Assembly: GCF_014839805.1 (NCBI RefSeq)
Contig: NC_051138.1
Location: 5,578,983-5,642,982, forward strand
Length of the DNA: 64,000 nucleotides
Source: Manduca sexta
Lineage: Eukaryota; Arthropoda; Insecta; Lepidoptera; Sphingidae
Reading direction: 5' to 3'
Shown here: positions 46,119 through 59,729 of the stretch, in pieces
Layout: every line of letters starts with the position of its first letter
How positions within the stretch are numbered: position 1 is the first letter of the stretch
Made by a program: the position numbers and the translations under genes
The notes under the pieces: model-generated
Told to the model about the DNA's origin: nothing
Database searches by the model: none
The model's input: the letters and a program-made list of their open reading frames with translations, nothing else

Positions 46119-47158
46119 GTTTTATTATTTATGTATATACTACAGATATTTAACACGATTTACATCTCATTAACTCGTGTTCTATAATCGTCAATATTTT
46201 ATTTAAGCAATACGTGTGTTTGTTTTCAATACAAAAGCAACAGAACAAACTCATTGCTGTATCCGCGTGCCCCAAATTCTCAATACGCGCGGTATGCAAT
46301 ATGATGAGGTATAATTCATTCCATTGAATTTTTTTCGTCTTTTATAAAGCCCTTTTTCATTGAATGTAAAACATATGTGTGTTTGTACACACAAATATTC
46401 GGCAACAGGAATTCAATCATGAAAAATGAATGTATCAATTTTATTTATAGACGTAATGCGAACATTTCAATGCATTTCAATATCAAGTAATCATATTTAG
46501 AATAAAATATTGTGATTTATTACAATTACCATTAATTTTAATTTGATTAAGTTCCGCATGGAACTAATTCGTATTCAAGATTGCGATTATAAACTTATCG
46601 GTGATTATTCATTTTGTAATTGCGTTTTGAAATATTGTACGTAAAAGGTATTCATAGGATTTATTTATGTTTGATTTGTAATAATTATGCTTAGCCATTA
46701 CAGTGTATAATTTAATCTAAAGCTCGTTGCGGAATAACGACATATTATTATAATTTATAAACATAACGCAAATAATTATATAATATTAATACGATTTTTA
46801 TTATTAAATATTAATGAAATAGTTTTTAAAACACACTGGGCTTTGCGTCTTAGTTTACGTGCTAACTAAAGAGCTTGATATTAACGGAATAATCTCATCA
46901 TATTGTCTTATAGCGACTACTGGCTGTCGAGGTGGACTTCAAACCTCTAAATTTTATTTGTATCTCACGTCCGAAGTACTAACTGGTAAAGTAATAGATA
47001 TGATTAATCAATGTGCAAACGCTATGACTAATTGTACAGTCCTTCTAAAATGATAGGGGCTTCTAAAGCTGTTGCTTCTGGTTTACTTCGGCAAAATAAG
47101 TTATCGGAAGATAGTCATTGACAATCGTCATCTTGATCCGAATGATTAAGCAACTCAC

Positions 47159-47364
47159 CAGAGTAGTTCTGCCAGAAGGCGGCACCGCCGCTCATGATGT
47201 CGACCGGCGGCGGGGGTAGTTCCACTGCGGCTTGTCCGGGGTGCGCGGCGGCTCGCGCTGGAAGGGAGGGGAGGCGGCTGGCGGCTCCGCACTCGGCGGC
47301 TTGCTCTCCGAACCGTTCTCGCGCTCGTGCCGCCCTTGTTCTTGCGCTGCCGGTGTCAGATTCT
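47159..47364 (-). CDS. dac: dachshund, proline-rich exon with an internal frame break
   Basis: The acceptor is tctatgcag ending at 47365 and the donor is GTGAGT at 47158. The exon is 206 bases. Continuing the phase of the upstream exon it reads ENLTPAAQEQGRHERENG, then PPSAEPPAASPPFQREPP, then TPDKPQWNYP, and soon stops (TGA at 47194-47192). In another frame the second half reads ELPPPPVDIMSGGAAFWQNYS and joins the last exon in phase (ESLAQELE). The switch falls at five C (plus-strand G at 47212-47216); six C would make the exon 207 bases and open throughout. So this is either a one-base assembly error or a real frameshift allele. ENLTP matches the vertebrate DACH NDSLTP position as I recall it. 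The exon encodes a disordered linker in the DD2 region. Confidence 0.8.
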
Positions 47365-48405
47365 CTGCATAGACATTTACTCAGTTACCATGCTGATACT
47401 AATCATTCAAATTACTTTTTACATATAGAACTGACTACATGATCAATTTAATAAGTAATTTCTGCATAATATTACGTTAGGAATTACGTCAACCTGATGA
47501 AACTTATTTACATTAAAGTAATTTAATCAATCGACACGTTGTAAAATTGCGAGCTTTAGATCGTCTTATAATAGCTGCATTAATCAATCAAACAAACAGC
47601 CAATAGACGTAGCAAACAATGATTATGCAAGAGAATCAAGTCGAATGCGTGTTAGTTCAGCAATGAACCCCCGTTTCAAATGGCCTGCGAAACGATTTCC
47701 TGACACGGAGATTAGTACAAGGCTTCACCGTGCGCCCACCCTTCTTACGTCACGCACTCCATATGAACTTAACAAGCGATAAAATTACAAATCAACTATC
47801 GAGAAGCGACCCTAAACACGACTATTAGAGTACAACTTTCTAGATGCGGCCGTGCGAGCGGAGTTTTCGCGTACAGATAGTTTGACAGACGGCAGGTTAA
47901 CATGTCAAGTGCACATACACTTCACGTCGAAACTTGTTGAATGGTCCGGGTGCCATTGACAATTTGACATATTCAAGACGTTGCAAAGGATGAAATTAAT
48001 CGTTTTAACTGACTTTGAATGCAATCAAAACTTTGTCGAGTGCTTATTGACGAATGTTTAATGGCTATAGTAGTCTCGCTGCTAGTAGCAATAATTACAG
48101 TTGGTATCGGTTATGATTCAAATTAATATGGTTTTTTATTGATTAAATTTATAATATAAATTTTATTGAAGATTAGAAGACTTGATCTTTGATAGGTAAT
48201 GTTGTGATCACTATCATCGTGTCTTTAATAATTAAATATACTTCATTAATTATAATCTTTGAAACAGTTCAAACTTTTATTTAAATTATTGCCATCAGTA
48301 CGAAACTCTACCACACTTTAAGAATCAAACGCAACCTCAACGGAGAAAAAACATCATCCTTTTATCTTGAGTACTCTGTAATCTATAATAAGTGGTCATA
48401 CGTAC
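47365..48405 (-). other. dac: dac intron
   Basis: The donor is GTACGT at 48405 (minus strand) and the acceptor is CAG at 47367-47365; length 1,041 bp. No repeat or gene is seen in it. A GC-richer patch lies at 47690-47900. Confidence 0.75.
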
Positions 48406-48552
48406 CAGTTACAATTCTGAGTATTTCTGCAGGAGCTCCGGACTGCTTGAGCGCTTCTTCTATCTTTTGTCGTCGCTTTAGTTCCATGTCGAGTTGTTCT
48501 TGAATCATTTGTCTTTGTTTCCTTTCTTTCTTTAGCCGCTTTTGGTACATCA
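48406..48552 (-). CDS. dac: dachshund, DD2 (Dachbox-C) coiled-coil exon
   Basis: The acceptor is a strong ttttttttacag at 48553 and the donor is GTACGT at 48405. The exon has 147 bases: two bases finishing a codon, 48 codons and one base over. It encodes MYQKRLKKERKQRQMIQEQ, then LDMELKRRQKIEEALKQSG, then APAEILRIVT. The QKRLKKE...KRR...LKQ...LR order matches the C-terminal coiled coil of Dachshund/DACH proteins as I remember them (QKRLKKEKK in vertebrates). Dachshund is a nuclear transcription cofactor of the retinal determination network, acting with Eyes absent, Sine oculis and Pax6, and in leg and brain patterning. DD2 mediates protein binding, including Eya. The DNA-binding Ski/Sno-like DD1 exons lie outside this window. 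Confidence 0.87.
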
Positions 48553-51500
48553 CTGTAAAAAAACATATATTTTAATAAAAACAAATCGATAATTCGTTGC
48601 CTAACTATTACAAGGCCCTAAGTATTTTTTTATTTATGTTGGAAAAGATTTAAAACGTCATGTAGGTACAAATTTTAATAATCCATGGTTCTTCCTTTAT
48701 TTATGTTTCGGTATTATTGAGCATTTCAACTAAAAAAGACAAAATCATGTGATACCTAATTCAATTTTCGCTAAAAAAAAATAACATAGAACCTTGTAAC
48801 AATGAACCAGCAACTTGTCAAGACTCGTAATATAGTAAGATATGTGAGAAAATTATAACTCCGAACCATAAGAAATCTGGGTATTATAAACATTTACTGA
48901 AGAACATACAGGATGTATAACATCTGTTCTAATATAATTGAACATTAATATTAATAGAAGAAGGCGAAACAGCTCAGTCGTACCGTATCGAAGCAACAAT
49001 TACTTCGCATACCGCACGCGGAGCAAAACAAAACTCAGACTAAATCAACGGTTTTGCTTTTGCCTCGAACGCCATACTTCTCTCCACCTGCATAATAACC
49101 GTACCGTGCACACACGTGAGGAACTGTTTCACGCGCTATCTCTCTCCTTCTTATGACATATAATAACATCGATAATATGTCAAAATGTTCGATTCGTCCG
49201 CGACGTTGCTCACGTAGCGTTTTTCGTTTTGGTATTTCTTCGTCAATAAATCGCTCCATCGTCCACGCATCGATAACGTTAATTTCTCTCTCTTTCGTGG
49301 AGCACGGCACTATTCCTATCTTTTTCCCTCTGGAGTTCGATTGACGAATGATTGAGTCGGCATACGTGTTGATAAATGCAGTGTACAGGCCCTGCCTTCG
49401 ATAGGGCAGAGGGGCGGCATCACTAACATCGCGGAGAAAGATATAAAAATTGATATTTCCACTGATTTCACAGCTTATAAAAATAGTTTTACTGCAGCGT
49501 AGAGATATCGTTGATTAAGTTGGTTCCCAGCTTTATATCACCATTTATATTTATCCGTGTAGTTTAATGGAAATGTGCTTGAATAATGTTATATTTAAGC
49601 GTCACAACGCTTCAAATAAAAACATGATATAATTTTGCAATGCTCGATAAAAGAAGTACGGAAAATATAAATAGTTTGATATAGTTACGCGACTACTTTT
49701 TACCGGACATTCCCGTGCCTAAACCAAAAAGTGGATATAATAAAGAAACTATTTGACTTAAATTCTTATGGTATTTAAAATTTTATAATTAATATCACTG
49801 AGGGAGAACTTAGATATTAAATGTTATTGATGTTTAAAACTGGGTCATTTGAAAAGATTAACAAATTTATCGACGGGTCTTGAAACAGATTTTTATATTT
49901 AAAAACCTTTATTATTTGGTTATTTATAACCCCTTTTTATTGTGTTTTAGTACAACAGCTTATATAGCTGGATAAACCGTCCTGTATCATTTTATTTGAC
50001 ATCTTGCGCATGACTAAAATTGTAAACAATCTCAAGTCACAGTCCATTAATGTTACAAGCTCAGGACTAATTCAAAGTTAACAAGTTCAAGAGAAATGTT
50101 CTGTAAAAACAAAAGGAATGCATGTTTTCTCATTAAAGATTTGCTAGTTGGTAATTAATGTTGTTGCTAATGAAACGGGCGAGGTTCACTAGAGATCGAC
50201 TCCTACGCATCATTTGTCATGGTACGACCTTCGACATGGCGCACTAATAATGTACGGATACCAACATTGCCCTCTTGTTTCATTTTATTAATGTTATTGT
50301 ATTGCAGCAGCTAGTTTTAAGGCGGTTTTCTATGATTGCCGGAATTATATCGCTTTTGAATATTGCATAATTACATATTGCTGTTGGATTGTTACCTTAT
50401 ATGCTTGACACAACGTATAGCGACTGCTGTACCAACATATTGGTGGCGAAAAATCTGCTATAGTGGCTTGTTCCAAACTCTGAAGATGCACTCAATTAGT
50501 AAGCTCGGCCGACATATATAATCACAGATGGTAAAAAAAATAATAAAATGGCTTACTCAGATATATAACTTAACGAATTCTAATAGAGGGTGTTTTTTTT
50601 AATCAAATGTCTTTTAGCTTTTTCAGTCCGAATAGACACATTTAAGTCGATAATATGTCGAAGAGATAGAATTGCACAGTAGCAATGTCAAATCGACGCG
50701 ACACACTTTTTAAAGTATATTGCATTAACTATTTAACTTTGTTTTTACGACCAGCCGCCTGCCTCACGACAATACCCTCTGGGCATAATAATAAAATAGA
50801 AAGTAATTAATGTAAATTAATCGAAATATTTTAAAACATAAACCTGTCGCGCAGTTTAATTATATGTATCGTTATAATTCACAATATATTTACATGAGCG
50901 TACATAATTGCCTCGCTTACAAAATTAGGATGGTAAGGTCCTTTTTCAGTGAATTTCTCGTCAATACAAAGGTCTGCGTCCACAGATCCGTTCAGTGGAA
51001 AATTAGTCGGACCATCGAGTCCGAGTATTGATTCGGTTTAACACCTCTGAAAAACAGCTTTGCACCCGACTGAAGATTATTTTTAGTCCTTTTCATCTTA
51101 CTTTTCCTGTTAATTAACGCGTAAACGTTTCATTAATTATGTTTGGACATAACCTTTTTTGACGAAACCTCAAAGGTAAGCTAGCTTGTGTCGAAGTCTG
51201 ATTTCCAATGTCAAATTCTATTAGAAGCCACCGAAGCCAAAATGTCAATCAACGTCTGCCCACGCATAATCCAGCGGTAGGACCTCTGTCGGCGTCTATT
51301 GTTTCTACGAGTCAATATTTGTCTATAGATGTTCGGCCCCGCTTTTTGCTCAATAATCCGGCCCATTGCTTCCTCATTCATAAGTTCGTAGCGCACGATG
51401 AATCGTAATAATCTTAAATCGGTTTTCATTTGGACTGACTGTTCAAAGAGTTTTGATCCCTGTTGCCGCCTTTTGTGCGCGATGACAGTTCTAATTCAAT

Positions 51501-54500
51501 GTACTTCAATCGATTTTATAATGTTAATCGTTCTTTTGTTTTCTGTTTAGATATCTGTTAGCGTCGATTGTTATAAGTGAGATAAAGGATGTCAATTAAT
51601 ATGATTTTATTGTGGTATATTTCTAGTTATTTAATAGCACAGAGTACTCTACAATATTGCGAATATGAATGCCTTTGGAATAATGAATAGTGTGGTTTAA
51701 ATCATAATAGTTATTTACGCGTGTTATAAGCCCCTATGAACACAAAAATGCCCTTTGAGCAGGATAGCAAGTATAAGTATATTATACGACGCAAAATCCG
51801 ACCGACAATCAGTGGTTAAATTTATTATCTGTAAACGAAGCCTAATATATAAAACATTGAATAACATTCGATGTCTTTGTTCAAAATAGATCAACAATAA
51901 AATGAGGATTAAGAGAAGGAAACAAAGCGTGTGATATGAAGCGAAACAATTTGATGACCGAGCGTATGAATAAAAACGAACCACCAAAATATTGAAGGAA
52001 TCCGTTCAAAGGGGAAAAAATGCAATAAAAAGCCGAGCCCGATACAGAATGAGAGTGTGGTTAAAAAGCAACGAACGAATATGGTTGCGAACATCCGTTG
52101 CAGACAAAACTTGGGCTACTTGACTATGCAAATTATATTTGCGGACCGCCGCGGCTGAGACCCGATCTCCGACATTTCGTTTCACTTTTACGTATATAAC
52201 GTGTATTCTTTTCATATTTTCATCCGATTTCCCTCCCCTCGTTCATTTTGTTCCGTTTTAAAAGTCGCGGAACAATGGTGCTTTCCGCGGGGCTTAGTCG
52301 CCGCGAGCCGTTTTCTGGACGCGGCTTCCTTTTCTTATTATTATACGTATCTCTTTATATCTATCGAGTTTTCTTTTCTTTAATACTTTTTAACTCATAA
52401 ATGGCTGATACGGTCCCCTAGGGTTTGTTGCTCGAATAACATGTAAATGAGTCGTTGCCGGTACAAATTCAAATTGGAATCTTTGTTATTCTGTAATTTA
52501 GAAATCCGGTTTGTGTACAAGCTCCGTAATCTACATTGCGAATATAACTTTATACATATTTTACATTAATATAGTCCTCCAGTTCATAATTTGGTTAATG
52601 ATCTGGAAAAAATATGAAAGGAACCAAGCTTAATATTGAAATGCCTAAAACTTTTATCTGGTTATGTAGGTAGGCAATGTTAGCAATAATAGTGAGTTAT
52701 CTACTTCGACCGCGGAGTCTATTGGCACTATTGTCAACAAGTATGTACGGTAACCCTCCGCGGATACGGATGTGTTAATGCTTTATGGCTCTCTTTCCTT
52801 ACCTTTCTTTTATATATATCATATAAAAATAAGTAATGTATTTTATTTATATACTTTTTTTAAAACAATTTTTTATCAAATGGTAAAATGATCATGACAA
52901 AAATTATCATTATTTTTTGTTTTCTGTTCATCAACACAACGCATTGCTACTATTCTAAGAGACATATTATGTGCATAGCTGAAAGCAACTCCTTAATTAC
53001 AAGAAAGCCTCTCGATAGTTGTCCCTATGGTGCAATACGACGTAAATAAGAATCGACATTTATGGCGGAGTGGCACCCTCGCACTCGCACCCGAACCATT
53101 TAGATAAGTCTTTTTATAGTTCTTTATTGAAAATAAATTGCCCAGAATAAAATCAGACACAGTCGGAATGGTTTTCCGATAGATGTGTATGAAATAATGT
53201 CTTGGAGATAAGATGTGACAGTTATCAAAAACCTATGTTTATTGACGGCTGTAAATGATATTCTAAACGCCCTTCTCGCCTATCACCTTTGCTACGCTAC
53301 CATTTCACCACATATAAATACTATTAGTTAAATAAAAGACAATCAAATATGAAGCTCACAATATCAAATAAACTCCCAAATAAATAGTAATTAATGAGTA
53401 CTGCCTACATTAGTTGTGTAATACCTGGCAAACAACGTTTACATTGTAAAATAGGCCCTATGAGTAATAGATGGATTTTGCATTCTTACTCTTCTATATA
53501 AGTACGTAGGTTCCTGTCAATATTCTTTTTATCTTTAATTAAAGAGCATAATGGCTTAGCATTAATTAATTAAGAAGCAATATGGATACAAATAAACCAA
53601 CACACTGTTATAGTAAATCTCGATAGCGCAACCATTTAACCATATATCATGTTTGCACGAAATAGATTACTGCATGTTGGTAGTAGAATATAGATGGCGT
53701 GTATAGCAACAATATAACTATTTTATGTAGAATTTGGTAACAAACGATGCAGCTGGTTACCTTGAATTGCTAAGAAGGTAGAAAGCTACATCGGTAGACG
53801 GAACGTGATTTTTTGAGCTTCGCATAATCTTATTGATATAAATATTTGGAAGAACAACAAAATTTTTGATATTACGCGAGTTTTTACAGGAGAGAAAATG
53901 GTTTCCGATTCACTAATGTCTAGCCAAAATTGGGTAATAAGTAGTGAGTGTTACATTTACTCTAATTTTAATTTTCTTTTTACTGTTTTATTTAACACTA
54001 TTATTAGAGAAAAAATAATTGATTTTATATGCTTATTTATTCTAGTAATGTTTGAAGCTTTAATCCAAGTCTAGAAATAATTTCACCGAATACCGGGAAA
54101 TCTCTACACAGGTGCAAAAACGGTTAAAATTCACATTTATGTTAACGTATTAAGAATTCTATTATAAAACACCATGCGAAATAATCGTGGTTAATTAATA
54201 ATGGCTATTTTTCCTCTTAATACATAAACAGTTCACTAAACGAATTTTATCAATTTATCTAATGGACACGTTAACAACCGTGTATCTGTTTTCACGTTTT
54301 ATTTTGCCTCCACCGTCATTTATGTGCGGGTGTGGTTTGCGATAAAAAAATCCTCCAAATTGTGCGGATTATTGTATTTGTCAGATGTGCGGGGGATTTA
54401 ACTTATGGGCTGTGAATGACCTTTGTAGATAAACATTATTCAGAAACCGTCCGCTACAGTTACCATAACGTTAACTTTTACACGACATTCCATTATATTT

Positions 54501-56849
54501 TTAACTTACAAAATATCAATAAAGGTGTACGAGGAACGTTTTTTTTATGATAAAAAGAAAAAAGATCGCAAGCACTTTTATCAAACCGATCAAAGGGCCG
54601 GTCGGACATTCCGACTTCTTACGACGTTAGTAAAAAAATACAATCTCTCTTTATAGTTACCATTCCACTGGTTATTATATCCGTATCGATACGGACGAAC
54701 TTACGGACCGTGAAATGTTCGATTCTTGATATTTCCAGCCCCCGGCATTGTTCCGACAATTTCGACACTTACAGCTTTAATAATTCTAATAAAAATATTC
54801 CCGGTTGACCTAAACAGTGAGTGAATTCATTCATTTATTATTTCAATTTAATAAATATACATTAATGACTGTAGGTAACTGATTTTAATGGTGTAATGTA
54901 CGCAATACATCATTTTAATAACAATCTACCCTTACACTAATAAGTTATTTAAATTTAACCCTAAACTTCCAATGAGACTATGACTAAGAATACGTCCAAC
55001 ACTTTTTTTATTGTCTCTATTATGGAGATGTTTCATTGTCCGCTTGTTTTTTGGCTGACTAGAGACTTCGTTTCTTATAATTATCCCAATCCTTTGTCCG
55101 ATCACTTTAAACTGACTAAATTTGACTAAAATTGTTTATTTATATTAAAGCCAACTCAATTCCAAGTGTTCGTTTTCCTTCTGCATAACAAATGTAAAAA
55201 TCTAACCAATCGAGTTTCGTTTCTTTTTTGTCATTGACAAGGTAAATAACCTAACTATTATAATAAAGGAAACTATTTATGATTTCAAAGCGAATCGTGC
55301 TTATTCTGAATAAATACTTCCACAGGTGTCAATCAAAGCACAATAAAGTTAAATTTAAATTCGTCTATTACAATCACGTACATACAAACATACAAACGAG
55401 CATTCTGTGAGTGAGACGTAAAGCGTTAACATCTAAACATGGCATTAATGTAAGTCGTGACTATAAAATATTTGGAGCGGCCGAGTCGTGGCGCCGAGCA
55501 CAATCTAAGCCCAGAATATCATCGCCTCGGATTGACAATTGAGGTGACGACATACCATTCTATTATAAAATTATCGATCGGTATGTTTGTTTCTTAAAAA
55601 ATACTGTTTCGATCGCGACTGGGTCACAACATCGGTACGTAACTCGATACACATCGAGCGAACCTAACCCGCTCGGACAGATGAAATAAAAAGGAATCGA
55701 TTCTTAGTAAAAAACCGATGCACTCCGGGATCGAATGCTATATTATTTTCGTTGAAATGGCTCACCGGGCCATGCTTCCTGCGACATCAGTGTGGTCGTA
55801 AGGTGACACCGCATATTAATATGGCTGAATTAATAATATTGTAGATATCCGCTGGCAGGGCTCAAAATCGCGTGCAAACACGTCAGCCTGTGACTCGTGA
55901 GGTTTCTCTACTTATTTTTGAAAATTATATATACTCTTACAAGGTGGATTTAAATAAACAAATCCAGGCTTGATTTTTATTTTACTTGAAATGTTTTAAG
56001 TTTTATGAATACTGTTATTTTTTTATGTTTAGTACATAATAAAAACATTATTGAGACGTTATGTATAAAATAATTTAAAAAACGACGACATCAATATTTA
56101 ATACTGACCATAGTCAACCGCAAGTTATTTCTATGTATGAAATTGTTCACGAAGACTCAATTTGACTTGTAAACAGTTTCATTTCTCTGTTAACACACTC
56201 TACCATAACAAACTATCAAAATACAACCGTAATGATAAACAAACAGGCTATCAAAAATGTCCAATAACAGTGTGACTATCAATATTTATGTCAATTTGTT
56301 ATTGCAACGAGCGACGTTCCAGATTGGAGAATATTAACGCTATCAACACAATTTATGGCGACAGCGAATAAATAATTTGGATAAATTAATAGATTCATTT
56401 TATTAATTAACAAAGAACGTCTCACGAACTCAGCGCATAAAACATTGTTTATAGCTCCTCCAGCTTTCGTTTTATAAAATATAAAACACTGGCGCAGGTA
56501 GACAAAACGCAACAAATATTGACAATAGATGATTGCACTCCGTCCAGCGAAAGATCCCCTTAGCAAACTGCGAATTAAAATGGGGACGAGAAAAATTAAT
56601 CCTAATGCGATTTTAATGAAGCCGAAATGAACGAATGCCATAATGAATTGTTAAGCCGCAGGGTTATTCGTTTCGTATCACTAAAAATAGAAAGAATAAG
56701 CCTGCTCTGTATTATAAGTGAAAATTCACCAAAAGAATTTAACATCATATTAATTTTAAAGCCACTTATTTGTGCTGTAGACGGAACATGATATTACCTA
56801 AACTAGAGCGATGAAAATGTATCGAAGTGAGGGAAGATAAAATGCAATA
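48553..56849 (-). other. dac: Upstream dac intron, first part
   Basis: I searched both strands for a continuation of the DD2 coiled coil upstream of 48552 and found none. There is no recognisable mobile element. Open frames at 49035, 51211 and 52006 lack domains and splice context. GC-richer islands lie at 48940-49440, 52130-52350 and 55480-55880. Confidence 0.6.
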
Positions 56850-58600
56850 ATAATTAAGGCTCAGCTTTGTGCAAAGACGCACGCCTTAACATTGAGTATA
56901 AAGCACACCAGCGCTGAAAATGTACACCTGAAGTCTGTGCTCGCTTTTGCATTAACGAATGCGGAAGCGGCGTTGTGCATACAGGCCGCGTTGCACCCCG
57001 GCTCACCCCCCGCGCCCCCACAGGATACTGCCCGCCCTGTCGCACCCTCCACTTGGGAGAGCGAGCCTCTCGCTCCGACCAAACGCCTCCAGCTGCAAAG
57101 CATGTCCCACCCGTGCGTTCATTACCTCCACGCGGCGGCGGCGACCAACAATTCAAGTTTGCTTTCCGCCACACAATCTACGCTACCAGACAGACTACAC
57201 TGCTCCATACACTGGCCACTCGAATAATAAAGATGCAGAAATTAACCCGTCCGCACTGAAAAAGAGGAAACTAAGTGAAGCTATCTCGAGTTGAATGGAG
57301 GTAATGTAACGCGAACACTCGTACGGCGAATGAAAGAAACTCATACGAATAACGCTGAGCATGTTGAAACAGAGGGTAAATGTCAACTGCGGAATAAAAA
57401 CAGTCAACAGATAAATGCAAACGATAAACACACGCGCCGACTGAAAAGGCAACACGTGAATGCGACTGTTTGCTCTTCAAACAACGATAAAACATATTTT
57501 TAAAAGCTGCATTGTATGTGTATACACGGCTCGCGATGAAGATTCGGTACGTACGAGAGATCGATAAAGTTTCTGCACTAAATTTGGTTCAGCCCATAAA
57601 ATATTCAATTACGCATAAGTACACATTTACTAAGGCTAACAACGACCACACGGCACCCCCATTAAAGACGCCTAAGGGCCATTTAATCGGTCAGTGGATG
57701 TAAATTCGCCAGCCCCAAAACAAATATCCCAAAACTAATAAGGAAACGAAATATGTAAATCGTCTGCCATATTGTTTCACAAGTGAAATCTTCCTTTAAT
57801 CTTATAACAAATCCGCGTCCAAATGGCCGGTCCGGAGTGAATTTGAATATAAGAGGGTTGAGTCGAGGGTCAGGCAGGTTGTTCCGCAGCCTTGTTGCGG
57901 TGAGGAAGGAGCAAATGTATGCAAGACACGCACGGACGAGATAGCGCCCGTAATGTTGTCCTATGCACATATTGCATCAAATTAGTTGTCGACTTGTAAA
58001 CAACGAGGAGGAAAGTAAGGCCGCTAAGACGTCGGCGGTGGGTAGTTTGCATGGATATGAGAACGGCAATATGGGGGTCCGCAGCTGCTGGCTGTACTCA
58101 TTAAGATGTTTTATGATCGGCCCACCGGACCGTGTTGCCAATTTAAGATATTTCTATGCGGGACGGCGCCACGTTAGTTTGGCTTCCGATTAGGGTATTA
58201 AAGTGGTCCTTTAAGGTATTAGTGTAATAATTGCGGTACCCATTATGCGGTGCGCATTGTCCAAATATTCCCCATGCGACGCACAGGGGTAGAGCCAATC
58301 GTGACTTAATGTGCGTTGGAATTTACGCGACACAAATGAATTCCACATATACGGCACTCGGAACAAAAGAGTTGAGCAATAAAATCCAGTAGCAGTGGAA
58401 AAAGACAAAGTTCAAACAAATTTGGTACGATCCGTCGCGCACCTATTTCCCGCCAGCAAGTAAATCAAAGGGTGTTGAAACTTTACACCCACTTAATTCG
58501 GACACAGTAATAAAGCGTTCGAACTTCACCGACTCTGGACATCAAATGGGTTGCCCCTTCTCGAATTTTGTTCAGGTGAAAATTAAAAGTTTAGCTTTGT
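56850..58600. promoter_or_regulatory. Repeat-free, relatively GC-rich intronic block (candidate regulatory region)
   Basis: This 1.7-kb block stands out by composition from the AT-rich intron around it and lacks recognisable repeats. Several overlapping open frames on both strands (56854-57294) come from its GC content. None shows a domain, and the frames contradict each other, so I do not call a gene. Position inside the large intron of a developmental regulator makes an enhancer plausible, but nothing in the sequence proves it. Confidence 0.3.
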
Positions 58601-58649
58601 TATCGTACGTAAGCCGCCGATGCGGTTAATTGGGAAACATTACTATTAT

Positions 58650-58890
58650 TATTACACTTTGTAAAGTGACGTGCGAAGATTTGTAAAGTAAAAATTGTAA
58701 AATTGCAATTAAATATTTTAAGTTATTAAATACAAATGTGTTGTTATTTCACATATCTTTGTTATTTATAAGAGTTGTAAAGTTCAATAAAAAAAATTAA
58801 AAATGCAAATCAATATTTTAAGTTATTAAATATAAACAGAATATTGTTATTTCTTACATCTCAGCTATTATAAGTGATGTAAAGTTTAGT
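58650..58890. repeat. Diverged tandem duplication, period about 100 bp
   Basis: The phrase atattttaagttattaaata occurs at 58713 and 58813, followed in both units by tgttatttc/tgttatttct and then gttgtaaag (58774) or gatgtaaag (58876). A third partial unit may begin at 58655 (ctttgtaaagtgacg). Confidence 0.7.
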
Positions 58891-59729
58891 CTAACATTGA
58901 AATTACACTAGCAGAAATCGTACAAACTATATGGAGCTATCAAACAAGCGTCTAGCGCACTGCGCACACAAGTTTCTTTTACAACTGAAGCTCGCTATTT
59001 CCTGTTAATTTCTGAACACTATCGTCTTACTGTTTGGATTAATAGAAAACATACAAGCATTTTTCTTTGTTATAAGTAGTTTGAAGCAAATATACAGACG
59101 TTCGAAGTTAATAAAAGAATAATTTTAAATAAAAAATAGAAAATAATATTAGTTTTAGAACTCAAGGGACATTGTTTCATCGTCGCCAATACATAATAAA
59201 TCAATAAATACAAGTTGTAACTTTGTGCTGACTAGTAAACTATTTAACGCAAACTTGATACCGGTCAGTTCACTCCTCCGGTCACCCGGGATGAATAATT
59301 GTAGCCCACTTCATAGACTTTGAAATATAAAACTTGGGCTCAATTGAGCCCCTTGTTCTTATTGAAATCTGAAGAAAGGGGAGTGTGGTGTACACCGTAT
59401 ACGACAGTCCGTCTGGGTATGTTTCTATAGGTGATCCTACCTAGGTTGTGTCAGCGGTGAGCTTGTATTGCTCTGTTCGGATTTTAAAGTATGTGGTAAG
59501 GTTGTGATTACTAGTAATTATAAACATAATGTCAGGATGTACCACAATGCATTTTTTTGCTACTACTTTCAATTAGGTGTTTATACTACTGACGTATTTC
59601 TTACGTCATGTACTATTTAAAAAAATGTTTCAATATCAGATGATATATATAATAACTCTGTTTTTGAATTGCTAATATTGTGTAAAAACGACCTGTCGTA
59701 ATTGGTGAAATGAAATAATTTTTATAAAA

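Larger units (their letters stand above)
29655..47158 (-). other. dac: dac intron holding a nested retrotransposon
   Basis: The donor GTGAGT is at 47158 and the acceptor CAG at 29657-29655, about 17.5 kb apart. It contains the Gypsy element with its inserted LINE (36089-45559) and a SINE family 2 copy (45931-46118). The other parts (29655-36083, 46119-47158) hold no gene I can support. Local structures within it are listed separately. Confidence 0.8.

Noticed and set aside
56854..57294. Overlapping open frames of 80-111 codons on both strands
   Set aside because: They contradict each other, have no recognised domain and no splice context; GC content alone can keep the frames open.
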